From assembly GCA_021737865.1 (NCBI GenBank), contig JAIPDC010000004.1, positions 1 to 44,715 on the forward strand: a DNA stretch of 44,715 nt, read 5' to 3'. Made by a program: the position numbers and the translations under genes. How positions within the stretch are numbered: position 1 is the stretch's first letter; each line of letters opens with the position of its first letter. Source of the stretch: Rhodoferax sp. (lineage in GTDB: Bacteria; Pseudomonadota; Gammaproteobacteria; Burkholderiales; Burkholderiaceae_C). Positions 12,337 to 21,453 of this stretch are shown here, piece by piece. The notes below the pieces were generated by a model that was not told the DNA's origin, searched no databases, and saw only the letters and a program-made list of their open reading frames with translations.

Positions 12337-13728
12337 ATGGCCGTATCCGTATTTGACCTGTTCAAGATCGGCATAGGCCCCAGCAGCTCCCACACCGTGG
12401 GGCCGATGCGGGCAGCACGGCTGTTTGTGTTGCGGTTGCAGCAAGGCGCTCTGCTGGAGCAAACCACGCGAATGCGCTGCAGCCTGTATGGCTCGCTCGG
12501 CGCCACCGGCAAGGGCCACGCCAGTGACGTGGCCGTGTTGCTGGGTCTGTGTGGGCAAGAGCCGGACACAGTCGAGATCGACGCCATCCCCGCGCTGCTG
12601 GCCAGCATCCGGGGGGCCCACAGCCTTGCCCTGCTGGGGCGCCACCGCATCGATTTTTTCGAAAAAACCGACCTGCTTTTCCTGCGCAGCGAGACGCTGC
12701 CCTTTCACGCCAATGGCATGCGCTTTGTCGCCTTCAACGCGGCTGGCGATGAGATTGCCAACCGGATTTACTACTCGGTGGGTGGTGGCTTCATCCTGAG
12801 CGACGACGTGGCGACCGACGGCACACGCCAAAAAGTGATCGCCCCGGATGCCACTGTGCTGCCGCTGGCGTTTGGCAGCGGCGACGAACTGCTGACACTG
12901 GCAAAGTCGCGGGGCTTGAGCATCGCCCAGATCATGCGACGCAACGAGCAACACTGGCGCAGCGATGCCGAGATCGATGCCAACCTGCTGCGCATCTGGC
13001 AAGTCATGCAGGACTGCGTGGTCCGTGGCTGCCAGACCGACGGTGTATTGCCGGGCGGGTTCAAAGTGAAGCGCCGCGCCCATGCACTGCACCAGGCGTT
13101 GTGCAGCAACCCGGAAGCGGCCCTGCGCGACCCGCTGCAGGTGCTGGACTGGGTCAACCTGTATGCGCTGGCGGTGAACGAAGAAAACGCGGCGGGCGGG
13201 CGCGTGGTCACTGCGCCCACCAATGGCGCGGCCGGCATCGTGCCCGCCGTACTGCACTACTACAGCCGCTTTGTGCCCGGCTCCAATGACGCGGGCGTGA
13301 TGGACTTCCTGCTCACTGCTGCGGCCATTGGCATTCTGTACAAGGAGAACGCCAGCATCAGTGGCGCCGAAGTGGGCTGCCAGGGCGAGGTCGGGGTGGC
13401 CTGCTCCATGGCAGCGGGTGCCCTGTGCGCCGTGATGGGTGGCACGCCCGCACAGGTCGAAAACGCGGCCGAGATCGGCATGGAGCACCACCTGGGCCTG
13501 ACCTGCGACCCGGTGGGCGGGCTGGTGCAGATTCCGTGCATCGAGCGCAACGCCATCGCGTCCGTCAAGGCCATCAACGCCGCGCGCATGGCGCTGCGCG
13601 GCGACGGCTCCCACTTTGTGAGCCTGGACAAGGTCATCAAGACCATGCGCGAGACCGGTGCCGACATGAAAACCAAGTACAAGGAAACGGCGCGCGGCGG
13701 ACTGGCCGTCAATATCGTCGAATGCTGA
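12337..13728 (+). CDS. sdaA: L-serine ammonia-lyase (single-chain)
   Basis: [27 protein letters not shown] and [20 protein letters not shown]. Confidence 0.96.
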   Translation: MAVSVFDLFKIGIGPSSSHTVGPMRAARLFVLRLQQGALLEQTTRMRCSLYGSLGATGKGHASDVAVLLGLCGQEPDTVEIDAIPALLASIRGAHSLALLGRHRIDFFEKTDLLFLRSETLPFHANGMRFVAFNAAGDEIANRIYYSVGGGFILSDDVATDGTRQKVIAPDATVLPLAFGSGDELLTLAKSRGLSIAQIMRRNEQHWRSDAEIDANLLRIWQVMQDCVVRGCQTDGVLPGGFKVKRRAHALHQALCSNPEAALRDPLQVLDWVNLYALAVNEENAAGGRVVTAPTNGAAGIVPAVLHYYSRFVPGSNDAGVMDFLLTAAAIGILYKENASISGAEVGCQGEVGVACSMAAGALCAVMGGTPAQVENAAEIGMEHHLGLTCDPVGGLVQIPCIERNAIASVKAINAARMALRGDGSHFVSLDKVIKTMRETGADMKTKYKETARGGLAVNIVEC

Positions 13729-13758
13729 TGGCATCGTGCGCACCGTGATAATTCCCGC

Positions 13759-14280
13759 ATGACGCCACTGCACTCAGCCACCCCCGATACCAGCACACAA
13801 CCAAATAGCGTGCCCCGCCTCGCCGAACTGTTGCTCCGCAAACAGTGGCGTCTCGCAACGGCCGAGAGTTGCACCGGCGGGATGATCTCCGCCGCCTGCA
13901 CTGATCTGGCGGGCTCCAGCGCCTGGTTCGAACGCGGCTTTGTGACCTATTCGAACGACGCAAAGATGGAGCTGCTGGGTGTAGAAGAACGCATCTTGCG
14001 GCGGGCGGGTGCCGTGTGCCAGGGCGTGGCCAAGGCGATGGCCCTGGGCGCAATCGCGCAATCCCATGCAGAGGTTGCGGTAGCAGTGACGGGTGTCGCC
14101 GGCCCCACCGGTGGCAGCCCAGCCAAGCCGGTGGGAACCGTGTGGTTTGGCTTTGCCCTACCCGGCAAAGTGGTGACCGAGAAGTGCCATTTCGACGGCG
14201 ACCGCGCCACTGTGCGCTCGGCGACGGTGAACCACGCCATCAATCGCCTCATCGCGCTACTGGAGCTGGTAGACGATTGA
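13759..14280 (+). CDS. pncC: CinA-family nicotinamide-nucleotide amidohydrolase
   Basis: RLATAESCTGGMISAACTDLAGSSAWFERGFVTYSNDAKMELLGV; VAVTGVAGPTGGSPAKPVGTVW. Confidence 0.93.
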   Translation: MTPLHSATPDTSTQPNSVPRLAELLLRKQWRLATAESCTGGMISAACTDLAGSSAWFERGFVTYSNDAKMELLGVEERILRRAGAVCQGVAKAMALGAIAQSHAEVAVAVTGVAGPTGGSPAKPVGTVWFGFALPGKVVTEKCHFDGDRATVRSATVNHAINRLIALLELVDD

Positions 14281-14331
14281 CTCCGGTAATTTCTATATTT
14301 TGTAACCATTTGCCCATCGTTTCGGGCATCC

Positions 14332-14375
14332 CTTAAGAATTCCTTAAGGGAATTTTTCCCAAAAGCAACTACAGT
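14332..14375 (+). promoter_or_regulatory. Direct-repeat box CTTAAG-N5-CTTAAG + TTTTTCCCAAAA + CTACAGT upstream of dsbD (motif copy A)
   Basis: CTTAAG at 14332-14337 and 14343-14348 (11-bp period). CCCAAAA and CTACA have the same spacing as at 21382-21424. Confidence 0.6.
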
Positions 14376-14405
14376 CATCTCCATCTTTTCTACTGGAGAT
14401 GGCCC

Positions 14406-16208
14406 ATGCGGCATTGGATCGGGATTTATTTCAGGTACGTGCTGGCACTGGCGCTCAGTGCCAGCGGTGCGTGGGCAGCCCCAGCACTGACTGACAATTT
14501 TTTGCCACCGGAGCAGGCTTTTGCGTTTTCAACCCGCACGGTGGATGCCAAGACGATCCGCCTGCACTGGGACATCGCTCCCGGCTACCACCTGTACCGT
14601 GATCGAATCACGGTGCAAACCGACGCGACGAAAGTGAAGTGGGCCGCGCTGACCCTGCCACCGGCCAATGAGAAGTTCGACTCCAACTTCAACAAAACCA
14701 TGGCGGTGTACGAGCAGGCGTTGGACATCGAGGTCCACATGACTCAGGGCAACGCCAACAGCCCACTGACCGTCACCTGGCAGGGCTGTGCCGATGCGGG
14801 GCTTTGCTACCCGCCCGAGTCGGCAGCCCTGAACCCACTTTCGACTACACCATCAAATTCGGCTACAGCCCCCGTGGAATATGCGCAAGACGCTACGGAT
14901 TCAGTAGCATCTGCGCTGGCCTCTGGCAGCCTATTGCGCACCCTGGGAGTATTTGGCCTGGCCGGCTTGCTGCTGGCGTTCACACCCTGCGTGCTGCCCA
15001 TGGTGCCCATCCTGTCTTCGCTGATTGCCGGGCAAACGGGCGTGGTCAGTCGGAGCAAGGGCTTCAGCCTGGCACTGGCCTATTCGCTGGGCATGGCCCT
15101 GGTCTATGCCGGCTTTGGCGTCGCAGCCGGACTGGCAGGTGAAGGGCTTGCTGCTGCACTGCAAAACCCCTGGGTCTTGGGCGGTTTTGCACTGATGCTG
15201 TCGACGATGGCACTGTCCATGTTTGGCCTTTATGACCTGCAGATGCCCAGCGCCATCCAGAGCCGAGCAACAGAATGGTCCAACCGCTTCAAGGGCGGAT
15301 CGTATGCAGGCGTGTTCCTTATGGGTGGTGTCTCTGCATTGGTGGTGGGCCCCTGTGTGGCGGCTCCACTGGCTGGTGCCTTGGTCTACATCAGCCAGAC
15401 CAGGGACGTGGTGCTGGGTGGTCTGGCACTGTTTGCGATGGCACTCGGCATGAGCGTGCCCTTGTTGCTGGTGGGTTTATCTGCGGGCAGTCTGCTTCCA
15501 CGTGCAGGAGCCTGGATGGAGCGCGTCAAACAGGTGTTCGGCATGATGCTGTTAGGGGTTGCCATCTGGATGGTATCGCCCGTGCTACCCGCCACGGTGC
15601 ACATGCTGGCGTGGGCCGTCTGGCTACTGACCGGCGCGGCCCTGCTGGGCGTCTTTGGCCCGGCAACACCGCAACACGCACATACACCGGTGGCCGCACG
15701 CGCCAGTGGCACCGCGCTGGCCACGCTTTCGCTGGTGCTGCTGGTGGGGGCGTCGTCCGGCGGCCAATCGGTGCTGCAACCCCTGGGTCACCTGCATTCG
15801 ACGCAGGTAACGGGTAGCGCCGCTGCGCCCACGAATGCCAGCCTGAACTTTGAGCGCGTACAAAGCGTACAGGCACTGGACGCGGCCCTGATGCAGGCTC
15901 AACAAAAGGGCCAAACCGTGATGCTGGACTTTTATGCCGACTGGTGCGTGGCGTGCAAGGAGTTGGAGACCTTCACCTTTAGCGACCCACAAGTGCAAAA
16001 GCGCCTAGGCAACGTGGTGCTGCTGCAGGCAGACGTCACGGCCAACACTACGGCCGATAAAGATTTGCTCAAACGCTTTAGCCTGTTTGGGCCACCTGGC
16101 ATGGTGTTCTTTGACGGTGCATCCGCCAATCGCGTCGTGCACAAGGTGGTCGGCTATCAAAACGCCAGCGACTTTCTGACATCCCTGAGCCACGCAGCCA
16201 TTCGCTAA
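14406..16208 (+). CDS. dsbD: Thiol:disulfide interchange protein DsbD
   Basis: N-terminal alpha domain (GYHLYRDRI), transmembrane core FTPCVLPMVPILSSLIAG, C-terminal thioredoxin DFYADWCVACKELE. Confidence 0.95.
   Translation: MRHWIGIYFRYVLALALSASGAWAAPALTDNFLPPEQAFAFSTRTVDAKTIRLHWDIAPGYHLYRDRITVQTDATKVKWAALTLPPANEKFDSNFNKTMAVYEQALDIEVHMTQGNANSPLTVTWQGCADAGLCYPPESAALNPLSTTPSNSATAPVEYAQDATDSVASALASGSLLRTLGVFGLAGLLLAFTPCVLPMVPILSSLIAGQTGVVSRSKGFSLALAYSLGMALVYAGFGVAAGLAGEGLAAALQNPWVLGGFALMLSTMALSMFGLYDLQMPSAIQSRATEWSNRFKGGSYAGVFLMGGVSALVVGPCVAAPLAGALVYISQTRDVVLGGLALFAMALGMSVPLLLVGLSAGSLLPRAGAWMERVKQVFGMMLLGVAIWMVSPVLPATVHMLAWAVWLLTGAALLGVFGPATPQHAHTPVAARASGTALATLSLVLLVGASSGGQSVLQPLGHLHSTQVTGSAAAPTNASLNFERVQSVQALDAALMQAQQKGQTVMLDFYADWCVACKELETFTFSDPQVQKRLGNVVLLQADVTANTTADKDLLKRFSLFGPPGMVFFDGASANRVVHKVVGYQNASDFLTSLSHAAIR
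14854..14908 (-). repeat. 55-bp interspersed repeat, copy 2 (in-frame in dsbD)
   Basis: Minus strand GCTACTGAATCCGTAGCGTCTTGCGCATATTCCACGGGGGCTGTAGCCGAATTTG; aligns to copy 1 across its length. Confidence 0.6.
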
Positions 16209-16239
16209 AACTTTCTCCCACCTCTTCCTTTATCCAGCC

Positions 16240-16740
16240 ATGAAACACATCTACAGCAAAACACTCCAGCTCGTCTTGTTCACATTTCTGTGCGGCTCAG
16301 CCTTGGCCATGGAAATCGGTCAGCCAGCCCCAGACTTTGAATTGCCAGGCCGTGCCACCGCCGTGAAGCTGAGCGACTACAAGGGCAAGACCGTGTACCT
16401 GGACTTTTGGGCCTCATGGTGCGGTCCGTGCAAGCAATCCTTCCCGTGGATGAACGACATGCAGTCGCGCTACGGAGCCAAAGGCTTGCGTGTGGTGGGC
16501 ATCAACCTGGACCAGAAAAGCGAAGACGCCCGCGACTTTCTAAAGGAAAACGCGGCCAGCTTTGACGTGGCCTTTGACCAGGGTGGCAAGACCCCCAAGT
16601 CATTCGCCATCAAGGGCATGCCCACCTCGGTGCTGATCGGCCCCGATGGCAAGGTGATCAGCATGCACAGTGGCTTCAAGCCCGAACAAAAAGCCGAGCT
16701 TGAACAGCAGATCAGGCAAGCACTCCACCTAAAAGACTAA
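16240..16740 (+). CDS. TlpA/ResA-like periplasmic thioredoxin
   Basis: Signal peptide; YLDFWASWCGPCKQSFPWMNDM; GMPTSVLIGPDGKV. Confidence 0.93.
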   Translation: MKHIYSKTLQLVLFTFLCGSALAMEIGQPAPDFELPGRATAVKLSDYKGKTVYLDFWASWCGPCKQSFPWMNDMQSRYGAKGLRVVGINLDQKSEDARDFLKENAASFDVAFDQGGKTPKSFAIKGMPTSVLIGPDGKVISMHSGFKPEQKAELEQQIRQALHLKD

Positions 16741-16753
16741 CCAAGAAGGATGC

Positions 16754-16984
16754 ATGATGAAAAGAACCATTCTGAGCCTGTTGGCCATCACCTCACTCGC
16801 CTGGCTGGGCGGCTGCAGCAGCATCGGCCAGGTTAACGCCTGGGAAAAAGGCAACCTGGCCAAACCAGGCATGACGTTTGAGTCCGACCCGCTGGACCAG
16901 CGCTTTACCCAACACATTTACAGCAGCAAGGAAAACTCCAGCGGTGGCTACGGTGTTGGTGGTGGCGGTTGTGGCTGCAACTAA
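16754..16984 (+). CDS. DUF4266 small lipoprotein with Gly/Cys-rich C-terminus
   Basis: Lipobox LAWLGGC; VNAWEKGNLAKPGMTFESDPLDQRFTQHIYSSKENSSGGYGVGGGGCGCN. Confidence 0.85.
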   Translation: MMKRTILSLLAITSLAWLGGCSSIGQVNAWEKGNLAKPGMTFESDPLDQRFTQHIYSSKENSSGGYGVGGGGCGCN

Positions 16985-16995
16985 GGGCGTTCAAC

Positions 16996-18195
16996 ATGAG
17001 CACTCACAACACCCCCCCGAGCCAACAATCCGCCGGCGGCGTACTGCTGGCATCTTTGCTGTTGCCGGGTCTCGCCACGTTGGCAGTCATGGGACCCACA
17101 CCTGCGGCAGCCGAATCGGCCCCTGAGAAATCCACCATTGCTGTCAAGTACGGCAGCTACAGCGACAGCCAGCCGGGATGGGAGCGCGTCAAAGCCACGG
17201 CACCCCAGATTTACGTGCAGGTGCCCATTGCCGGAGAGTGGTCCATTGAAGCCTCCGGCGTGGTTGACAACGTCTCCGGTGCGACGCCCTACGCGCACAC
17301 GCAAAAGTCAGGCGCCAGCAGTGGCGGCAAGATGGGCATGAGCGACGAGCGCAAGGCTGGCGACGTCAAAATCACACGCTACATGGCGCGCTCTGCCATC
17401 TCGGCCAGCGTGGCCTACTCGAAGGAAAATGACTACACATCCACGGCATTGGGTCTGGAAGCACGCTGGTCCAGCGACAACAACAACCGCACTTGGACTC
17501 TGGGCTTTGGCGCCGCCAGCGACTCCATCGACAACACAGCAAGCGGCATCAATACCGCCATCAACGAGCACAAGAACACCCAGGAATTCATGGGGGGCAT
17601 CACCCAGGTACTGACTCCCACTGACATCGTCCAGCTCAACTTCACACGTGGTGTGGGCAGCGGGTATTTCAACGACCCTTACAAATCGTATGACCTGCGC
17701 CCCAGTCAGCGCGACACCTGGATTGCACTGGCCCGATGGAACCATTACCTGGAGCCTTTTGATGCTTCGCTGCGTACCAGCTACCGGCATTACAGCGACA
17801 CCTTTGGCGTGCAGTCGCATACCGTCGGCCTAGACTGGGTGCAGCCCGTTGGCAAGGTCGCCATTACCTCCGGCGTGCGCTACTACAGCCAGCAGGCGGC
17901 CAACTTCTACTTTGATCCGGTGCTCAATGCGCAGGGGCAATACGACGGCTTTGGCGCGCTCATGCGGGCTGCAAGTTTGAAAGACTACAAATCGGCAGAT
18001 CAGCGGCTGGCGGCTTTTGGTGCAGTCACACTGTCCATGAAAATCGCCTACACAGTCACACCCGATACGGTGGTGGACTTCAAGATCGAGACTTACCGGC
18101 AGTCGGCGGACTTGTATCTGGGCGGAACTGGCAGCCCCGGTCTGGCCCCCTTCAACGCCCAGTTCGTCCAGATTGGGCTCACGCGCAGGTTTTAA
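16996..18195 (+). CDS. DUF3570 family predicted outer-membrane beta-barrel with a flavinylation-like DNVSGAT motif
   Basis: Signal peptide, alternating amphipathic strands, C-terminal QIGLTRRF (BAM-type terminal aromatic). Motif VVDNVSGATPY encoded at 17260-17292. Confidence 0.85.
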   Translation: MSTHNTPPSQQSAGGVLLASLLLPGLATLAVMGPTPAAAESAPEKSTIAVKYGSYSDSQPGWERVKATAPQIYVQVPIAGEWSIEASGVVDNVSGATPYAHTQKSGASSGGKMGMSDERKAGDVKITRYMARSAISASVAYSKENDYTSTALGLEARWSSDNNNRTWTLGFGAASDSIDNTASGINTAINEHKNTQEFMGGITQVLTPTDIVQLNFTRGVGSGYFNDPYKSYDLRPSQRDTWIALARWNHYLEPFDASLRTSYRHYSDTFGVQSHTVGLDWVQPVGKVAITSGVRYYSQQAANFYFDPVLNAQGQYDGFGALMRAASLKDYKSADQRLAAFGAVTLSMKIAYTVTPDTVVDFKIETYRQSADLYLGGTGSPGLAPFNAQFVQIGLTRRF

Positions 18196-18204
18196 AATTC
18201 GGAC

Positions 18205-19137
18205 ATGAAACGCTGGTGCGCACTGCGGTTTGACTTCCGGGCCATGGCCTCGCCCTGCTCCATCCAGATGGATGGCCAGGACGAGCACACCATGCGCCAA
18301 GCCGCAACCGAGGCGATTGGGGAGGTCCAGCGCATCGAGCACAAATACTCGCGATACCGCGAGGACAGCATCGTCAGCCGCATTAATCAGTCGTCCACCA
18401 CGGGTGGGCAGGTCGCTGTGGACGGAGAAACGACTGAATTGCTGGGATTTGCACACGCTCTTTGGCTCATGAGCGACGGGTTGTTCGACATCACCTCGGG
18501 CGTTCTGCGCCAGGCCTGGGACTTTCGCGCCGCACGCCTGCCAGAGCCCGCCAAGCTGCAGTCCACGCTGGAAAAAGTGGGTTGGAACAAGGTGGAGCGC
18601 AGCGGCTCAACCGTGCGCCTCACCCAGCCCGGCATGGAGCTGGACTTTGGCGGCTTTGGCAAGGAATACGCAGCCGACCGCGCCGCTGCCGTATTGCACC
18701 GCCACGGCATTGCCCACGCGTTGGTCAATCTGGGTGGAGACCTGCATGCGCTGGGTGCGCGGGCTCTGCCCGAATTGCAAGACACTGCCTGGCAGATTGA
18801 GATTCAACACCCGCGCCCGGACACTGCCATCGGAAAATCGTCACTCGCGGTGCTGGCACTGCAGCAAGGCGGTCTGGCCACCAGTGGCGACTATGAGCGC
18901 TTCTTCATCCAGAACGGCAAGCGTTACTGCCACGTTCTTAACCCCCACACCGGCTGGCCGGTCACGCACTGGCAATCCGTCAGCGTGCTGGCTGCCAACA
19001 CCACGACGGCTGGCGCACTCACCACCATTGCCATGCTCAAACAAACCGATGCACTGGACTGGCTGTCAACCCAGGGCGTTCGCTATCTGGCCGTGCAACA
19101 CGACGGCCAGGTTCACAGCAGCTCGCAGTCGCTATAA
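18205..19137 (+). CDS. apbE: FAD:protein FMN transferase (ApbE)
   Basis: RIEHKYSRYREDSIVSRIN; GLFDITSGVL; ELDFGGFGKEYAADRAA; ALVNLGGDLHALG; HVLNPHTGWPV. No recognisable signal peptide. Confidence 0.94.
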   Translation: MKRWCALRFDFRAMASPCSIQMDGQDEHTMRQAATEAIGEVQRIEHKYSRYREDSIVSRINQSSTTGGQVAVDGETTELLGFAHALWLMSDGLFDITSGVLRQAWDFRAARLPEPAKLQSTLEKVGWNKVERSGSTVRLTQPGMELDFGGFGKEYAADRAAAVLHRHGIAHALVNLGGDLHALGARALPELQDTAWQIEIQHPRPDTAIGKSSLAVLALQQGGLATSGDYERFFIQNGKRYCHVLNPHTGWPVTHWQSVSVLAANTTTAGALTTIAMLKQTDALDWLSTQGVRYLAVQHDGQVHSSSQSL

Positions 19138-19185
19138 AAACAATAGCTACTCCCGCATATAGAACGGGGACTAGACCCTAATCTG
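19131..19185 (+). repeat. 55-bp interspersed repeat, copy 3 (spans the apbE stop)
   Basis: GCTATAAAAACAATAGCTACTCCCGCATATAGAACGGGGACTAGACCCTAATCTG. Confidence 0.7.
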
Positions 19186-20326
19186 ATATCTCAAGCGTAG
19201 TCACCATCAGCACATCACCGGCCTTGGTTCCACGGAGCTTGACCTTCACGCCAACCTTCAGGTCACTCACCACGCCTTCGCTGATAACCGCACTGGTGGC
19301 GTCGCAACGCTGGCCCCTGACCACAAAATTGGCCAAACTGGTGAATTGCTCGATTTTGGCTTCAATCTCCGCTTCGTCGAGCTTTTCCTCGCTCTCCACC
19401 CCAAGCGATCCGGCCTTTAGCACACCGCCCTGCCAGATGCCCTCGACCTCAAGGCGCTGCCCGATGGCCAGCACTTTGTAGGACGCCGCCAAGCTGGCGC
19501 TGCTCGCGTCAACCTCGACACTGCCCAGCATGAACCGGCTACCCGACAAGAGTGCCGTCACAAGTCCTTCGATTTCAACTTCGCCCTGGGGCAAACTGCT
19601 GCCTTGCAAACCCAGAAGCTTGAAACTATCAACTTGCAAACTGCCGCCCGATGACGACAACGCCCCCTGAACCCGCACCAACTGTCCCGAGCGCAGGCTG
19701 GCAATACTCTGGCCGGAAAGCGCAAAACCATTGAGCGTACCGGTGGCGGTGACGATGCCGGTGCACACCATGCTTGTGGCCGTCACCAGCGCCACCCGGG
19801 TTGCTGTCCAACGACTGCCGTCGATACCGCTTTGCAAACCCCACACTACGACGCGCATGCCATGGACCAAACCCGCAGTGCCGCTGAGGCCATCGAACAC
19901 CGTGGCAGCATTGGTCTCTATCAACATCCCGGCAACCATGAATTGCCCACCCTGAACCTGTGAAACCGCACCCTGTGCAATAGACCACACCGCGATCGCG
20001 TTGGCAACACCCAGGGTCAGGTCGGCTCCGCGCAGACCCTGCACATCGGCCACCATGCCCAGGCGCAGGTCCTGCGAACCGGCCGCCAACCCGTCAACCT
20101 GCACCGCGGCGGCCGTGTCATCAAACCGGATACCGTTAACAATCACGCTGCCAAAGCCAACAATCGTCCCCTGCGCAAACAGGCCGGTGCCACCTGTGCC
20201 AGGCAAGGCGGCAAAAAGGCTGCCACCCAACCCACCGCCGCCACCGCAACCGGCCAGACCACTGGCCACCAATGCCAGCAAACTGCGCCTGCTGACCGAT
20301 GGGCTCAACCCGTTGTGCTGTTTCAT
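19178..20326 (-). CDS. DUF5666 domain lipoprotein
   Basis: Lipobox LAGCGGGGG; repeated small beta modules (GTIVGFGSVIVNGIRFDDTAAAVQVDG; VRVQGALSSSGGSLQVDSFKL; VEIEGLVTALLSGSRFMLGSVEVDASSA). Confidence 0.8.
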   Translation of the reverse strand: MKQHNGLSPSVSRRSLLALVASGLAGCGGGGGLGGSLFAALPGTGGTGLFAQGTIVGFGSVIVNGIRFDDTAAAVQVDGLAAGSQDLRLGMVADVQGLRGADLTLGVANAIAVWSIAQGAVSQVQGGQFMVAGMLIETNAATVFDGLSGTAGLVHGMRVVVWGLQSGIDGSRWTATRVALVTATSMVCTGIVTATGTLNGFALSGQSIASLRSGQLVRVQGALSSSGGSLQVDSFKLLGLQGSSLPQGEVEIEGLVTALLSGSRFMLGSVEVDASSASLAASYKVLAIGQRLEVEGIWQGGVLKAGSLGVESEEKLDEAEIEAKIEQFTSLANFVVRGQRCDATSAVISEGVVSDLKVGVKVKLRGTKAGDVLMVTTLEISD

Positions 20327-21267
20327 GGTTTTGGTTTCCTTCTTGTCTTGCGTGGCTCGGAACTTACCTGTGTTTCCGCGACGGGTGCGTCTTGCTGGGT
20401 ATCGTTGAAGTAGACACCAAAGCGGACACGGTATTTAGGACCCGCCTGACCTTCGCTTCGCTGCTCCGCAACGGTTGCGGTCTGCAAAAATTGTTGAAGC
20501 GATTTGGCCCACAAGCGCCGGGCAAGTTGCTGCAACTGCTCGACCTGGGTGGCTGACAGATCGTGCGAAAAGGCACTTTGTTCAAGCTTTGGCGGTCCGA
20601 CACGGTCAGGCGCGAGGTTGTGCACAGCCGCTGCCAGGTGTTCGGCCACATTGGAGGCCAGAAAATGAAACGACTCGCTGCGGCCTTCATTGGGCACAAA
20701 GCCGTGGGTCTTGAGGACTACAAAGCCGTCCTCACGCAACTCGACCACCCCCAAGCGGACCAACTCGTCAAGCACGGCACGCGCACCCACGTCACGACTG
20801 ACCTCACCCACCAGCATGGTGAAATCGGGCTCGCCAGGCAAACCCCGACGTGGTGTGCGGGCAAGCGCCCGAGCCGACTGATCGGCATTCAAAAAGCGGG
20901 GCTCGCTGATCCAACGGGCCACCACCGAAGCCGCCATCGGAACCATCGGGGTGCGGCCGGCCGGCGCCTCCGGAGCGCTGCGCAGGCGCCTCACATCTTT
21001 GCGGTGCACCCCGGTTAGAAGTGAGATTCTGGTGTCGGAACTGCCCTTGTCAGCCAGCCCGTATGCGCCGGCAGCCTCGTCTACCAGGGCTTTTTTGAGC
21101 AAATCGACCAGGGAAGGCAACTGCAACCCGTGGTCGATCATCAAGCGGGCGAGCGGCTGCAATACGCGCGAAATGGCCTCAGCCGCCAGGGCAGGCTCGG
21201 GTAAGCCTACGGCGGTTTGAGGGGCAACTTCCGCATTCGGGTCGCCTTGACATGTATCTTCAATCAT
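20323..21267 (-). CDS. DUF6502 family protein
   Basis: ARLMIDHGLQLPSLVDLLKKALVDEAA...TRISLLTGVHRKDVRRLR; 4-nt overlap with the downstream DUF5666 start. Confidence 0.75.
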   Translation of the reverse strand: MIEDTCQGDPNAEVAPQTAVGLPEPALAAEAISRVLQPLARLMIDHGLQLPSLVDLLKKALVDEAAGAYGLADKGSSDTRISLLTGVHRKDVRRLRSAPEAPAGRTPMVPMAASVVARWISEPRFLNADQSARALARTPRRGLPGEPDFTMLVGEVSRDVGARAVLDELVRLGVVELREDGFVVLKTHGFVPNEGRSESFHFLASNVAEHLAAAVHNLAPDRVGPPKLEQSAFSHDLSATQVEQLQQLARRLWAKSLQQFLQTATVAEQRSEGQAGPKYRVRFGVYFNDTQQDAPVAETQVSSEPRKTRRKPKP

Positions 21268-21381
21268 GGGGTTTTGGGGCTTTTCAGTGTACGCCCACAT
21301 TGCCTGAGCACAAACTGTTACATGCATTTTATGGGTTTTTTTCCCAAATCAAGAGACTATTTCTGATTTTTGAACTATCCT

Positions 21382-21425
21382 CTTAAGCATGTCTTAAGGT
21401 ATTTTTTCCCAAAAATTGCTACATT
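21382..21425 (+). promoter_or_regulatory. Direct-repeat box CTTAAG-N5-CTTAAG + TTTTTTCCCAAAA + CTACATT upstream of the di-heme lipoprotein (motif copy B)
   Basis: CTTAAG at 21382-21387 and 21393-21398 (11-bp period); spacing to CCCAAAA and CTACA identical to the dsbD copy. Confidence 0.6.
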
Positions 21426-21453
21426 TGCATCATCTTTTTATAGGAGCCTCACC

